This document shows, one piece after another, positions 1-6,064 of a stretch of DNA of 9,067 bases; position 1 is the first letter of the stretch; each line of letters opens with the position of its first letter. The DNA is taken from assembly GCA_016794075.1 (NCBI GenBank), contig JAEUKU010000120.1:1-9067 (forward strand), read 5' to 3'. The notes below the pieces were generated by a model. The model searched no databases. It worked only from the letters and a program-made list of their open reading frames with translations, and was not told the origin of the DNA. The position numbers and the translations under genes were made by a program. The DNA comes from Rhodospirillaceae bacterium (GTDB lineage Bacteria > Pseudomonadota > Alphaproteobacteria > Dongiales > Dongiaceae).

Positions 1-1200
1 GTGCGCACCGCCCGCCTGCAATTGGGGCAGCAGGCCGTGCGCAACATGGGCGTCGGGGACGTTGGGGCGGGTCCCGCCGCGCCCATCGCTGGCGGTACCC
101 GGCTCGGCGCCGGCGGAAACCGGGCCGACATGCAGCAATCCGCCCTGGTCGAGCCAGGCGATGGAGCCGGCGCCGCTGCCGACCTCCGCCACGTCGACGG
201 TCGGCACGCTCATCATGTAGCCGCCGGCCTTGATGAAGCGGCTGGGCGTGGAGATGCCGTCGCGGAACTCGTATTCGGTGGCGCGCGCGACCTCGCCGCC
301 CTGGACCAGCGAGGCCGAGGCCGTGGTGCCGCCCATGTCGAAGACGATGAGGTCGCCCTGTTCCAGCGTCTCGCCCAGGCGCGCAGCACCCACCACGCCG
401 GCGGAGCGGCCCGAGGAGATGAAGAAGACCGGCTTCGCCTCCGCCACGTCGATGGCCGATAGCCCGCCATTGGAATTGCCGACCAGCAAGGGTGCGGTGA
501 CGCCGATCCGTTGCAGGCCGAGGCGCAGGCGGCGCAGATAGGTCGCCATCACCGGCAGCACATAGGCGTTCACCACCGCGGTGCTGGTGCGCTCGTATTC
601 GCGCTGCTCCGGCAGGACGGAGACCGAGGTGGTGACCGGCAGGTTCGGGAAATGCCGGCGCAGCACGCGCTCGGCGGCCAGTTCGTGGGCGGGATTGCGA
701 TAGGAGTTGATGAAGCAGATGGCGATGGACTGGATTCCGAGCGAAACCAGCTCGCCACCCACGCGCGCGACCTCGTCCTGGTCGATCGGTTTCAACACGT
801 TGCCGCGCGCGTCGATGCGCTCGTCGATCTCGCGCCGCAGCTGCCGGCGTACCAAAGGCGGCGGCTTGTCCCAGGCGAGGTCGAACATGTCCGGCGTGCG
901 GATGCGGCCGATCTCCAGCACGTCGCGGAAGCCCCTGGTGGTGATCAGGCCGGTCTTCGCGCCCACCTTCTGCAACAGGGTGTTGGACCCGACGGTGGTG
1001 CCATGCAGCACCTCGGAGACCTCGCTGGCCTGCAGACCGGCATCGCCGAGGATGAGCGCGATGCCGTCGATCACCGCTTCGGCCGGATCCGCGGGCGTGG
1101 AGGGCACCTTGCGCGCGAAGCAGGTGCCGCCGGCATCCAGCAGCACCAGGTCGGTGAAAGTGCCGCCGATATCCACGCCGATTCGGGCCGCGGCGCTCAT
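1..1200 (-). CDS. hyuA: HyuA-type hydantoinase/oxoprolinase subunit, N-terminal 400 residues (cut by left edge)
   Basis: The reading frame starts at the ATG complementary to 1198-1200 and stays open to base 1, giving 400 residues; family members are usually close to 700 residues, so the C-terminal part lies outside the window. Seen: an actin/hexokinase-like phosphate-binding start GVDIGGTFTD (residues 8-17), HGTTVGSNTLL (66-76), an SNGG motif (243-246), a second nucleotide-binding motif FDMGGTTAS (287-295), and GSGAGSIAWLDQGG further on. This order matches the Hydant_A_N plus Hydantoinase_A domains. Known for the family: ATP-dependent hydrolysis of hydantoins, 5-oxoproline or caprolactam, or carboxylation of ketones, usually with a HyuB-type partner, which would be expected past the left edge. 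Odd: residues 264-268 read GRSAG where the usual motif is GPAGG or GPSAG, and residues 367-373 read PGTASDG where PGPACYG is usual. It starts 5 bp after the aldolase gene stop, so it is very likely co-transcribed and coupled. The family is certain; the substrate is unknown. Confidence 0.92.
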   Translation of the reverse strand, partial: MSAAARIGVDIGGTFTDLVLLDAGGTCFARKVPSTPADPAEAVIDGIALILGDAGLQASEVSEVLHGTTVGSNTLLQKVGAKTGLITTRGFRDVLEIGRIRTPDMFDLAWDKPPPLVRRQLRREIDERIDARGNVLKPIDQDEVARVGGELVSLGIQSIAICFINSYRNPAHELAAERVLRRHFPNLPVTTSVSVLPEQREYERTSTAVVNAYVLPVMATYLRRLRLGLQRIGVTAPLLVGNSNGGLSAIDVAEAKPVFFISSGRSAGVVGAARLGETLEQGDLIVFDMGGTTASASLVQGGEVARATEYEFRDGISTPSRFIKAGGYMMSVPTVDVAEVGSGAGSIAWLDQGGLLHVGPVSAGAEPGTASDGRGGTRPNVPDAHVAHGLLPQLQAGGAH

Positions 1201-1205
1201 CCGCC

Positions 1206-2186
1206 TCAGCTCCGCCGCAGCGCGACGATCTTCGGGTCGGCGGCGTGTTCGTCGTGATAGAGGCTGCGCGCCTCCGGCGCCAGGCTCGCCTCCCAGCGGC
1301 GGAAATCGGCCGCCATGCGCGCCTCCTCGAGGAGCGGCAGTTCGGCCATCGGCGGTAGCACGCGGCGCCAGGCCGGATCGCCGGTGGCGTCGGCGAGGAT
1401 TGCCTTGACCGAAGCGATGAAGGGCCGGCGCGACAGGATCGCGTCGCCGCCGAGAATCTGCGGAATGTAGCGCCGCCGCTCGAACAGGTTCGGCGCGTCG
1501 AACATGGCGCGCATCAGCCGCGGCATGACGTTGGCGAGGCCGCAGATGGTGCCGCGCCCGCCGCTCGCCAGGACCTGCGGTACATGCGTCTCGCTGCCGG
1601 TGAAGACCGAGAGGTGCGAGAAGCGGCGCAGCAGCGTCTCGGTGTAGTCGAGGTCGCCGCCGCTGTCCTTGATGCCGGCGATGTTGCCGGGATAGCGCTC
1701 ATCCAGGCGGCGCACGACATTGGGCGTGATCGGCGCGCCGCAGATATCCGGGAAGTGGTAGAGATAGAGCCGCAGATCCGCGCGTGCGAGCGTATCGATC
1801 ACGCCGGTATAGAAGCGGAAGGTGCCGTCCTCGGTGACGCCGCCGCGATAGACGCAAGGCGGCATCAACATCACGCCATCTACCTTGCGGTCGAGCGCAT
1901 GGCGGGCGAGGGCCACGACATCGGGAATCGCCAGCGCGCCCACCGAGACGATGATGCGGCGCGGGTCCACGCCTCCCTCGATCAGCCGGTCGAGCGTCGC
2001 CATGCGGTCGGCGACGGAGAACTCGGCGCCCTCGCCGGTGGTGCCGAAGAGGGTGATGCCGTCGCAGCCATCGGCAAGCAATTGCCGGCAGCGGGCCAGC
2101 AGGAGATCCGCATCGGGGTGGAAGCCGGGGCCGATCGGCGTGGTGACCGCGACCGCCAGGCAATCCCGTGTTGGAAGTCCGACCAC
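1206..2186 (-). CDS. DHDPS/N-acetylneuraminate lyase superfamily aldolase or dehydratase
   Basis: A 326-residue class I (Schiff-base) aldolase-type TIM barrel. Seen: GTTGEG (residues 48-53), the general-acid/base tyrosine Y143 in LYHFP, and the Schiff-base lysine K173 in GIKDSGGD. The start is a GTG (2184-2186) with an AGGGGAG Shine-Dalgarno 10 nt upstream; the barrel begins within ten residues of it. The residues that recognise aspartate semialdehyde in lysine-pathway DapA are missing: the position of DapA Arg138 (PSRTG) reads PDICG, and the TPYYN segment reads PPCVY. Lysine biosynthesis is therefore unlikely. Relatives with this catalytic set cleave 2-keto-3-deoxy acids to pyruvate plus an aldehyde, or dehydrate keto-deoxy acids to 2-oxoglutarate semialdehyde. 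Neighbours support one of these roles: a sugar-acid dehydratase and an aldehyde dehydrogenase in the divergent unit. It is slightly long for the family, with the extra length in the C-terminal helices. It is first in the minus-strand unit, ahead of the HyuA-type gene. Confidence 0.93.
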   Translation of the reverse strand: MVGLPTRDCLAVAVTTPIGPGFHPDADLLLARCRQLLADGCDGITLFGTTGEGAEFSVADRMATLDRLIEGGVDPRRIIVSVGALAIPDVVALARHALDRKVDGVMLMPPCVYRGGVTEDGTFRFYTGVIDTLARADLRLYLYHFPDICGAPITPNVVRRLDERYPGNIAGIKDSGGDLDYTETLLRRFSHLSVFTGSETHVPQVLASGGRGTICGLANVMPRLMRAMFDAPNLFERRRYIPQILGGDAILSRRPFIASVKAILADATGDPAWRRVLPPMAELPLLEEARMAADFRRWEASLAPEARSLYHDEHAADPKIVALRRS

Positions 2187-2269
2187 GATCGCGCCACTCC
2201 CCTGACAGCCGCCCCGCGCCCCGGATGCCCGCCTTGTCGCGCGGCGGATTGTATTCCGAGCGTCGGTCG

Positions 2270-2297
2270 ATCATGGCGCAGGATTGTAGATTGTCAA
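2270..2297 (-). promoter_or_regulatory. Candidate sigma70-type promoter for the aldolase-hyuA unit
   Basis: On the minus strand a perfect TTGACA -35 (complement of 2292-2297) is followed after 16 nt by CATGAT (complement of 2270-2275), which matches four of six bases of the -10 consensus. The start of transcription would fall near 2263, leaving a leader of roughly 77 nt before the GTG start. The -35 lies inside the candidate operator. The -10 is imperfect, so this is tentative. Confidence 0.4.
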
Positions 2298-2301
2298 CAA
2301 T
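2290..2301. promoter_or_regulatory. Candidate GntR/FCD operator, ATTGTCAACAAT
   Basis: Arms ATTGT (2290-2294) and ACAAT (2297-2301) form a perfect 5-bp inverted repeat around a 2-bp centre. This fits the TNGT-Nx-ACNA pattern known for operators of the FadR/FCD subfamily of GntR regulators. An overlapping second dyad, GTCAA (2293-2297) and TTGAC (2301-2305), shares the same bases. The site overlaps the best -35 hexamer for the minus strand and abuts the -35 candidates for the plus strand, so one bound dimer could repress both units. Binding by the adjacent regulator is inferred from position and pattern. Confidence 0.55.
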
Positions 2302-2334
2302 TGACTTGACGGCGCATGGTGGCGATGAGAGCAT
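2301..2334 (+). promoter_or_regulatory. Weak candidate promoter for the regulator-TRAP unit
   Basis: Two overlapping -35-like hexamers are present, TTGACT (2301-2306) and TTGACG (2306-2311). At 17-nt spacing they face only GATGAG (2324-2329) or GAGCAT (2329-2334), each matching three of six -10 positions. A promoter is required somewhere here because the divergent unit lies upstream. The exact elements are uncertain. Confidence 0.25.
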
Positions 2335-2389
2335 TCCGGCCAAGAAAAGGACGGCGCCGCAAGTCGCCGCACGCTCGGAACGCCGAGAC

Positions 2390-2403
2390 GGGGAGCCAAG
2401 GTG
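2390..2403 (+). promoter_or_regulatory. Ribosome-binding site fixing the GTG start of the regulator
   Basis: GGGGAG (2390-2395) lies 5 nt before the GTG at 2401-2403. No ATG gives a better-placed start before the winged-helix domain, so this site decides the start. Confidence 0.65.
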
Positions 2404-3174
2404 AAATCTGCGAAATCCGTGAAGGTCGATCGGCGCTCGCTCGATTGGAGGGCGGCCGAGATCCTGCGCGAGCAGATATTGAGCGGCCAGCTGGTTCCCG
2501 GGCAACGCTTGGTGGAGACCGCGCTCGCCAACCAGCTGGAAGTGAGCCGGGGCACCTTGCGCGCCGCTTTGCGCGCCCTGTCGCATGAGGGCCTGATCCA
2601 GCAGGTCGCCTACACCAAGTGGATGCTGCCGGAATTCTCGCAGGCCGATGCCTGGGAGCTTTATACCCTGCGCGGCACGCTCGAGGGCATGGCCGCGCGG
2701 CTCGCCGCCGAACACCGTAGCGAGGAGAGCATGGCCATCCTCGACGCCGCATTCGAGCGCCTGGTGGCCGCGGTCGATTCGCGCAAGCATACCCGCGTGG
2801 CCGAGGCCGATCTCGCCCTGCACAAGACCATTGTCTCGATCTCGGGGCATCAGCGCCTGATCGAGCAATACCGCCTGCTGGAGCAGCAGGTGCGCCACTA
2901 CATCATTTCCTCCAACGCGCTGATCATGGATCTGACCCAGATCGTCGCCGAGCATCAGCCGATCGTGCGGGCGATCGTCGCCGGCGAGCCGGAGACGGCC
3001 GAGCGTCTGGCGCGCGAGCACAACGCGCCGGAGGTCGAGCGCGCCGCCGCAGCCCTGGCGCACGAAAATACCGCCGCGGCGGCACCGGAACCGGAGCCCG
3101 AGAAATCAAGAGCGAAGCCTGCGGCGCGTCAGGGCGCCGCCGGCCCAAGGGAGTCCGTCAAGGCAAGCGCATAA
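2401..3174 (+). CDS. GntR family transcriptional regulator, FCD (FadR-like) subfamily
   Basis: A 257-residue cytoplasmic DNA-binding regulator. Seen: an N-terminal winged helix-turn-helix (about residues 14-78) with the GntR pattern ILSGQLVPGQRLVE followed by a recognition helix region VSRGTLRAALRAL (48-60); then an all-helical FCD ligand domain (about 83-215). The metal/ligand-binding set of the FCD fold is present: D137 and H141 in ADLALH, H185 in EHQPI, and H207 in REHNAP. Known: proteins with these residues usually bind a metal-coordinated carboxylate effector and release DNA on binding. It is the first gene of the plus-strand unit, 23 bp ahead of dctP, and lies beside candidate operators, so it probably autoregulates and controls both divergent units. 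Odd: residues from about 224 to the end form an Ala/Pro/Glu/Lys-rich tail with no predicted fold, beyond the usual end of the domain. The effector is probably the transported acid or a keto-deoxy intermediate (inference). Confidence 0.93.
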   Translation: MKSAKSVKVDRRSLDWRAAEILREQILSGQLVPGQRLVETALANQLEVSRGTLRAALRALSHEGLIQQVAYTKWMLPEFSQADAWELYTLRGTLEGMAARLAAEHRSEESMAILDAAFERLVAAVDSRKHTRVAEADLALHKTIVSISGHQRLIEQYRLLEQQVRHYIISSNALIMDLTQIVAEHQPIVRAIVAGEPETAERLAREHNAPEVERAAAALAHENTAAAAPEPEPEKSRAKPAARQGAAGPRESVKASA

Positions 3175-3197
3175 CGTCAACGCAAAGGGAGGGTGTC

Positions 3198-4211
3198 ATG
3201 AACAAGATCATCGGCAAGCCGTTCGGCCGCCGCGCAGTTCTGGCAGGGGGCGCCGCCGCGCTCTCGATGCCGTTCATCGTAAAGTCCAGCCTGGCCGACG
3301 CCAAGGCCTTCCGCATCTCGCTGCCCGGCAACGAGGAGGAATGGCAGGCGAAGAACCTGCAGCAGTTCAAGAAGTCGCTGGACGCCAGCCTGCCCGGCCA
3401 GTTCGACGTGCAGATTCACTACAACGGCACCCTGTTCGGCCAGGGCACCGAGATCGAGGCGATGCAGCGCGGCAACCTCGAGGTCGGCATGGTCTCGCCG
3501 CAGGATATCTCGGCGCTGATCCCCGAATACTCCGTCTTCACCTGCGGCTACCTGATGCGCGACCCGGCGCATCTCGACGCGGTCTATGACGGCGACATCG
3601 GCGCCGAATACAAGGCGCGGATCGAGAAGGATATCGGCATCACCCTGGTGAAGAGCCAGTATCTCGGCACCCGCCACGTCATCCTGCGCGAGCCGAAGGA
3701 GGTCAACAAGCCGGAAGACCTCGCCGGATTGAAGCTGCGCATGCCGGGCTCGGAAGCCTGGCAGTTCCTCGGCAACGCGCTCGGCGCCAATGCCACGCCG
3801 CTCGCCTTCGAGGAGGTCTATCTGGCGATGCAGACCGGCACCATCGACGGCCTGGAGAACCCGCTGCCCGACGCCATGGCGTCGAAGTTCTACGAAGTCT
3901 CCAAGCAGATCGTGCTGACCTCGCACATGGTCGCCAACACCTTCTTCGCGGTCGCCAGCGAATACTGGAACGGCCTCAGCGACGAGCAGCGCGCGGCGAT
4001 CACCGCCGCCGAAGTCGAGGGCAAGAAGGTGAACGACGATGGCGTGGCCGCCACCGAGAAGGACGCGGTGGCGTTCATGGAAGGCAAGGGACTGAAGGTG
4101 ACCACGCCCGACGTCGCCGCCTTCCGCGCCAAGGTGCTCGACGCCTTCGTCAATTCCGACTTCTCGAAGGATTGGCCGGCGGGCATGCTCGACCGCATCA
4201 AGGCCGCCTGA
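3198..4211 (+). CDS. dctP: TRAP transporter periplasmic solute-binding protein, DctP family
   Basis: A 337-residue secreted binding protein that captures an organic-acid ligand and delivers it to the DctQM membrane unit. Seen: a signal peptide with a twin-arginine start (GRRAVLAGG, residues 10-18), a hydrophobic stretch to about residue 28, and likely cleavage near SLADA (31-35); the RR motif suggests Tat export. The mature protein shows family landmarks: the carboxylate-binding arginine R181 in LAGLKLRMPG, the segment VYLAMQTGTIDGLENP (207-222), and a C-terminal helical region. Strong Shine-Dalgarno AAGGGAGGG precedes the ATG. It follows the regulator by 23 bp and precedes dctQ by 43 bp, the common P-Q-M order. 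The retained arginine points to a carboxylate ligand; whether a sugar acid, keto acid or other acid cannot be told from sequence. The transporter family is certain. Confidence 0.95.
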   Translation: MNKIIGKPFGRRAVLAGGAAALSMPFIVKSSLADAKAFRISLPGNEEEWQAKNLQQFKKSLDASLPGQFDVQIHYNGTLFGQGTEIEAMQRGNLEVGMVSPQDISALIPEYSVFTCGYLMRDPAHLDAVYDGDIGAEYKARIEKDIGITLVKSQYLGTRHVILREPKEVNKPEDLAGLKLRMPGSEAWQFLGNALGANATPLAFEEVYLAMQTGTIDGLENPLPDAMASKFYEVSKQIVLTSHMVANTFFAVASEYWNGLSDEQRAAITAAEVEGKKVNDDGVAATEKDAVAFMEGKGLKVTTPDVAAFRAKVLDAFVNSDFSKDWPAGMLDRIKAA

Positions 4212-4243
4212 TCGACGCAATGGGCCTGGCGCGCAAGGGAAGA

Positions 4244-4258
4244 ATGCAGTTGCAATGA
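4244..4258 (+). other. Four-codon mini-ORF overlapping the dctQ start
   Basis: ATG at 4244 reads Met-Gln-Leu-Gln and then TGA at 4256-4258, overlapping the dctQ ATG (4255-4257) as ATGA. The purine-rich AAGGGA (4235-4240) lies only 3 nt before this first ATG but 14 nt before the dctQ ATG. Ribosomes might load here and restart at dctQ, which could set a lower yield of DctQ than of DctP. It may equally be chance. Confidence 0.2.
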
Positions 4259-4731
4259 CGGACCTTGCCGCCGGGCTCAAGCGCTTCGCCGAACTGGCCG
4301 CGGCCGCGATGTTCGCGGCCATGTTCGGCGCCTTCATGATCCAGATCGTCAGCCGCTATGTCTTCAACGCGCCGGTCTCCTGGTCGCTGGAGATCTGCTC
4401 CATCACCTATGTCTGGGTCGTCTTCTGGTCGGCCAATCTGCTGCTGACCGAGCGGCAGCACATCATCTTCGACGTGCTCTACAAGAAATTCCCGCCGCAC
4501 ACGCAGCGAATCGCAGCCATCGCCAATACGGCCATGTTCGGCCTTGTCTTCCTGGCCGCGACGCCCACCATCCTCGACTACATCATGTCGCTGAGGCGCA
4601 GCACGATGATCCTTCGCATTCCGTACGACTATGTCTACGCCTGTTTCGGCGTGTTCATGATCGCGGCGGTCGTCGGCGCGGTGCTGCGGCTGCGGCGACT
4701 CGCCGGCGGCAACTGGCAGCAGCATCTCTAA
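4255..4731 (+). CDS. dctQ: TRAP transporter small membrane subunit, DctQ family
   Basis: A 158-residue inner-membrane protein with four hydrophobic segments at about residues 14-33, 47-64, 86-110 and 125-146, the expected DctQ topology. Family marks seen are the QIVSRYVFNAPVSWSLE block (30-46), with R34, W43 and E46, and the loop ERQHIIFD (66-73) after the second segment. Known role: it joins the DctM channel subunit in the membrane complex that accepts ligand from DctP and uses the sodium gradient. The ATG at 4255 is chosen because the first membrane segment follows directly and the nearer ATG at 4244 is out of frame and stops at once. The Shine-Dalgarno is 14 nt away, which is long. Stop TAA is 15 bp before dctM. 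Confidence 0.93.
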   Translation: MTDLAAGLKRFAELAAAAMFAAMFGAFMIQIVSRYVFNAPVSWSLEICSITYVWVVFWSANLLLTERQHIIFDVLYKKFPPHTQRIAAIANTAMFGLVFLAATPTILDYIMSLRRSTMILRIPYDYVYACFGVFMIAAVVGAVLRLRRLAGGNWQQHL

Positions 4732-4746
4732 GCGGGGCCCGCAGTC

Positions 4747-6054
4747 ATGAGTCTCGCCGTCGTCATCATGCTCGGGCTGTTCTTCCTGTGGATGCTGCTC
4801 GGCATGCCGATCGGTCATGCCATGCTGATGGCCGGAATCGTCTACCTGCTGTTGACCGGGCAGGACCTGGCGATCGTCGCGACGCAGAGCCTGAACGGCA
4901 TGTTCTCCAGCTTCGTGCTGATGTCGGTGCCGCTTTTCATCCTCTCCGCCGACATTATGAACGCCAGCAAGATCACCGACCGGCTGTTCGAGTTCGCCAA
5001 CCTGCTGGTCGGGCGCCTGCGCGGCGGCCTCGCGCATGTGAACGTGGTGGCAAGCGTCATCTTCTCCGGCATGAGCGGCAGCGCCCTCGCCGATGCCGCC
5101 GGCCCCGGCAAACTCGAGGTCGACATGATGGTCAAGGCCGGCTACGCGCCGGGCTTCGCCGCCGCGGTCAGCACCACCTCCGCCATCGTCGGGCCGATCA
5201 TTCCGCCGTCGATCCCGATGGTGCTCTACGGCGTCGTGTCGAACACCTCCATCGGCTATCTGTTCATGGCCGGCGTGATCCCCGGCATCCTGCTGTCGCT
5301 GGCGCAGATGGGCGTCATCGCGTTCCAGGCCAGGCGGCGCAACTTCCCGGTCCAGCCGCGCCCGACGCGCGCGCATGCGATTGAGACGGTGAAAACGACG
5401 CTGCCCGCCCTGTTCTTGCCGGTCATCCTCTTGGGCGGCATCTATAGCGGCGCCGTGACACCGACCGAGGCGGCGGCGGTTGCCGCGGCCTATGCGCTCA
5501 TCCTGGCGCTGGTCTGGTACCGCAGCCTGCCTTTGCGCAAGCTCGTCGACGTCTTTGTCGAATCGTCCCGCTCCACCGCCATCGTCGCCATCACCATTGC
5601 CGGCGCGCTGGTGATGAACTGGGTGGTGGCCTCGGAGCAGATCCCGGACGCGCTCGGCGCCTGGATGGTCTCGCTCGACATGTCGCCGCTCGTCTTTCTG
5701 TTCGCGGTCAATGTGCTGTTCCTGATCCTGGGTTGCTTCCTCGACACGCTGCTGATGCTGCTGGTCCTGGTGCCGATCCTGATGCCGGCGGTGATCGGCC
5801 TCGGCATTGATCCGGTCCATTTCGGCGTCACCATCATCATCAACATGATGATCGGCCTGGTCACCCCGCCGATGGGCCAGCTCATGTTCCTGATTGCCGG
5901 CGTCTCCGGCATCCCGGTCGGCGCCATCATCCGCGAGGTCTGGCCGTTCCTGGTCGTGCTGATCGCGCTGCTCTTTGTCCTGGTCTATGTGCCGCAATTG
6001 ACGCTTTGGCTGCCGGAGCTGCTGGGCTACCAGCCGCTCTCCGCCGCCCCATAG
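4747..6054 (+). CDS. dctM: TRAP transporter large permease subunit, DctM family
   Basis: A 435-residue polytopic inner-membrane protein with about a dozen hydrophobic segments, the ion-coupled translocating subunit of the transporter. Signature segments seen: GMSGSALADAAG (residues 108-119), AIVGPIIPPSIPMVLYG (146-162), GIYSGAVTPTEAAAVA (231-246) and GLVTPPMGQLMF near the C-terminal third. The length matches separate DctM proteins; there is no fusion to DctQ. The Shine-Dalgarno is poor (AGCGGGG about 10 nt upstream), so translation probably depends on coupling to dctQ 15 bp upstream. The next gene starts 10 bp after the TAG stop. It is intact, with no frameshift. Confidence 0.96.
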   Translation: MSLAVVIMLGLFFLWMLLGMPIGHAMLMAGIVYLLLTGQDLAIVATQSLNGMFSSFVLMSVPLFILSADIMNASKITDRLFEFANLLVGRLRGGLAHVNVVASVIFSGMSGSALADAAGPGKLEVDMMVKAGYAPGFAAAVSTTSAIVGPIIPPSIPMVLYGVVSNTSIGYLFMAGVIPGILLSLAQMGVIAFQARRRNFPVQPRPTRAHAIETVKTTLPALFLPVILLGGIYSGAVTPTEAAAVAAAYALILALVWYRSLPLRKLVDVFVESSRSTAIVAITIAGALVMNWVVASEQIPDALGAWMVSLDMSPLVFLFAVNVLFLILGCFLDTLLMLLVLVPILMPAVIGLGIDPVHFGVTIIINMMIGLVTPPMGQLMFLIAGVSGIPVGAIIREVWPFLVVLIALLFVLVYVPQLTLWLPELLGYQPLSAAP

Positions 6055-6064
6055 GAGACTTCCC

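Larger units (their letters stand above)
2187..2400. promoter_or_regulatory. Divergent intergenic control region between the two operons
   Basis: This 214-bp stretch separates the start of the minus-strand aldolase-hyuA unit from the start of the plus-strand regulator-TRAP unit. It is the only substantial non-coding stretch in the window. It holds an AT-rich island around 2283-2310 in otherwise GC-rich DNA, two overlapping dyads, ATTGTA half-sites, candidate promoters for both directions, and the Shine-Dalgarno sequences of both flanking GTG-start genes. A small hairpin (CTCGG 2374-2378, CCGAG 2383-2387, loop AACG) sits just upstream of the regulator's ribosome-binding site. A regulator gene beside its own divergent promoter region is the usual arrangement for local GntR/FCD control. 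Confidence 0.75.

Noticed and set aside
511..1257. A plus-strand 248-codon frame opposite hyuA
   Set aside because: It has no recognisable motifs; the minus-strand frame encodes intact HyuA motifs across the same stretch.
1699..3063. A 454-codon minus-strand frame spanning the divergent region and the regulator
   Set aside because: It overlaps the aldolase gene in another frame, the intergenic region and the regulator. The composition is arginine/alanine-rich with no domain.
4212..4254. Possible attenuator or terminator hairpin between dctP and dctQ
   Set aside because: No stem longer than about 4 bp and no U-run is present, so nothing supports a stop or processing hairpin.
3177..4337. A 386-codon open frame on the minus strand opposite dctP
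   Set aside because: It has no family motifs, and dctP on the other strand has a signal peptide, a strong ribosome-binding site and the DctP signature.
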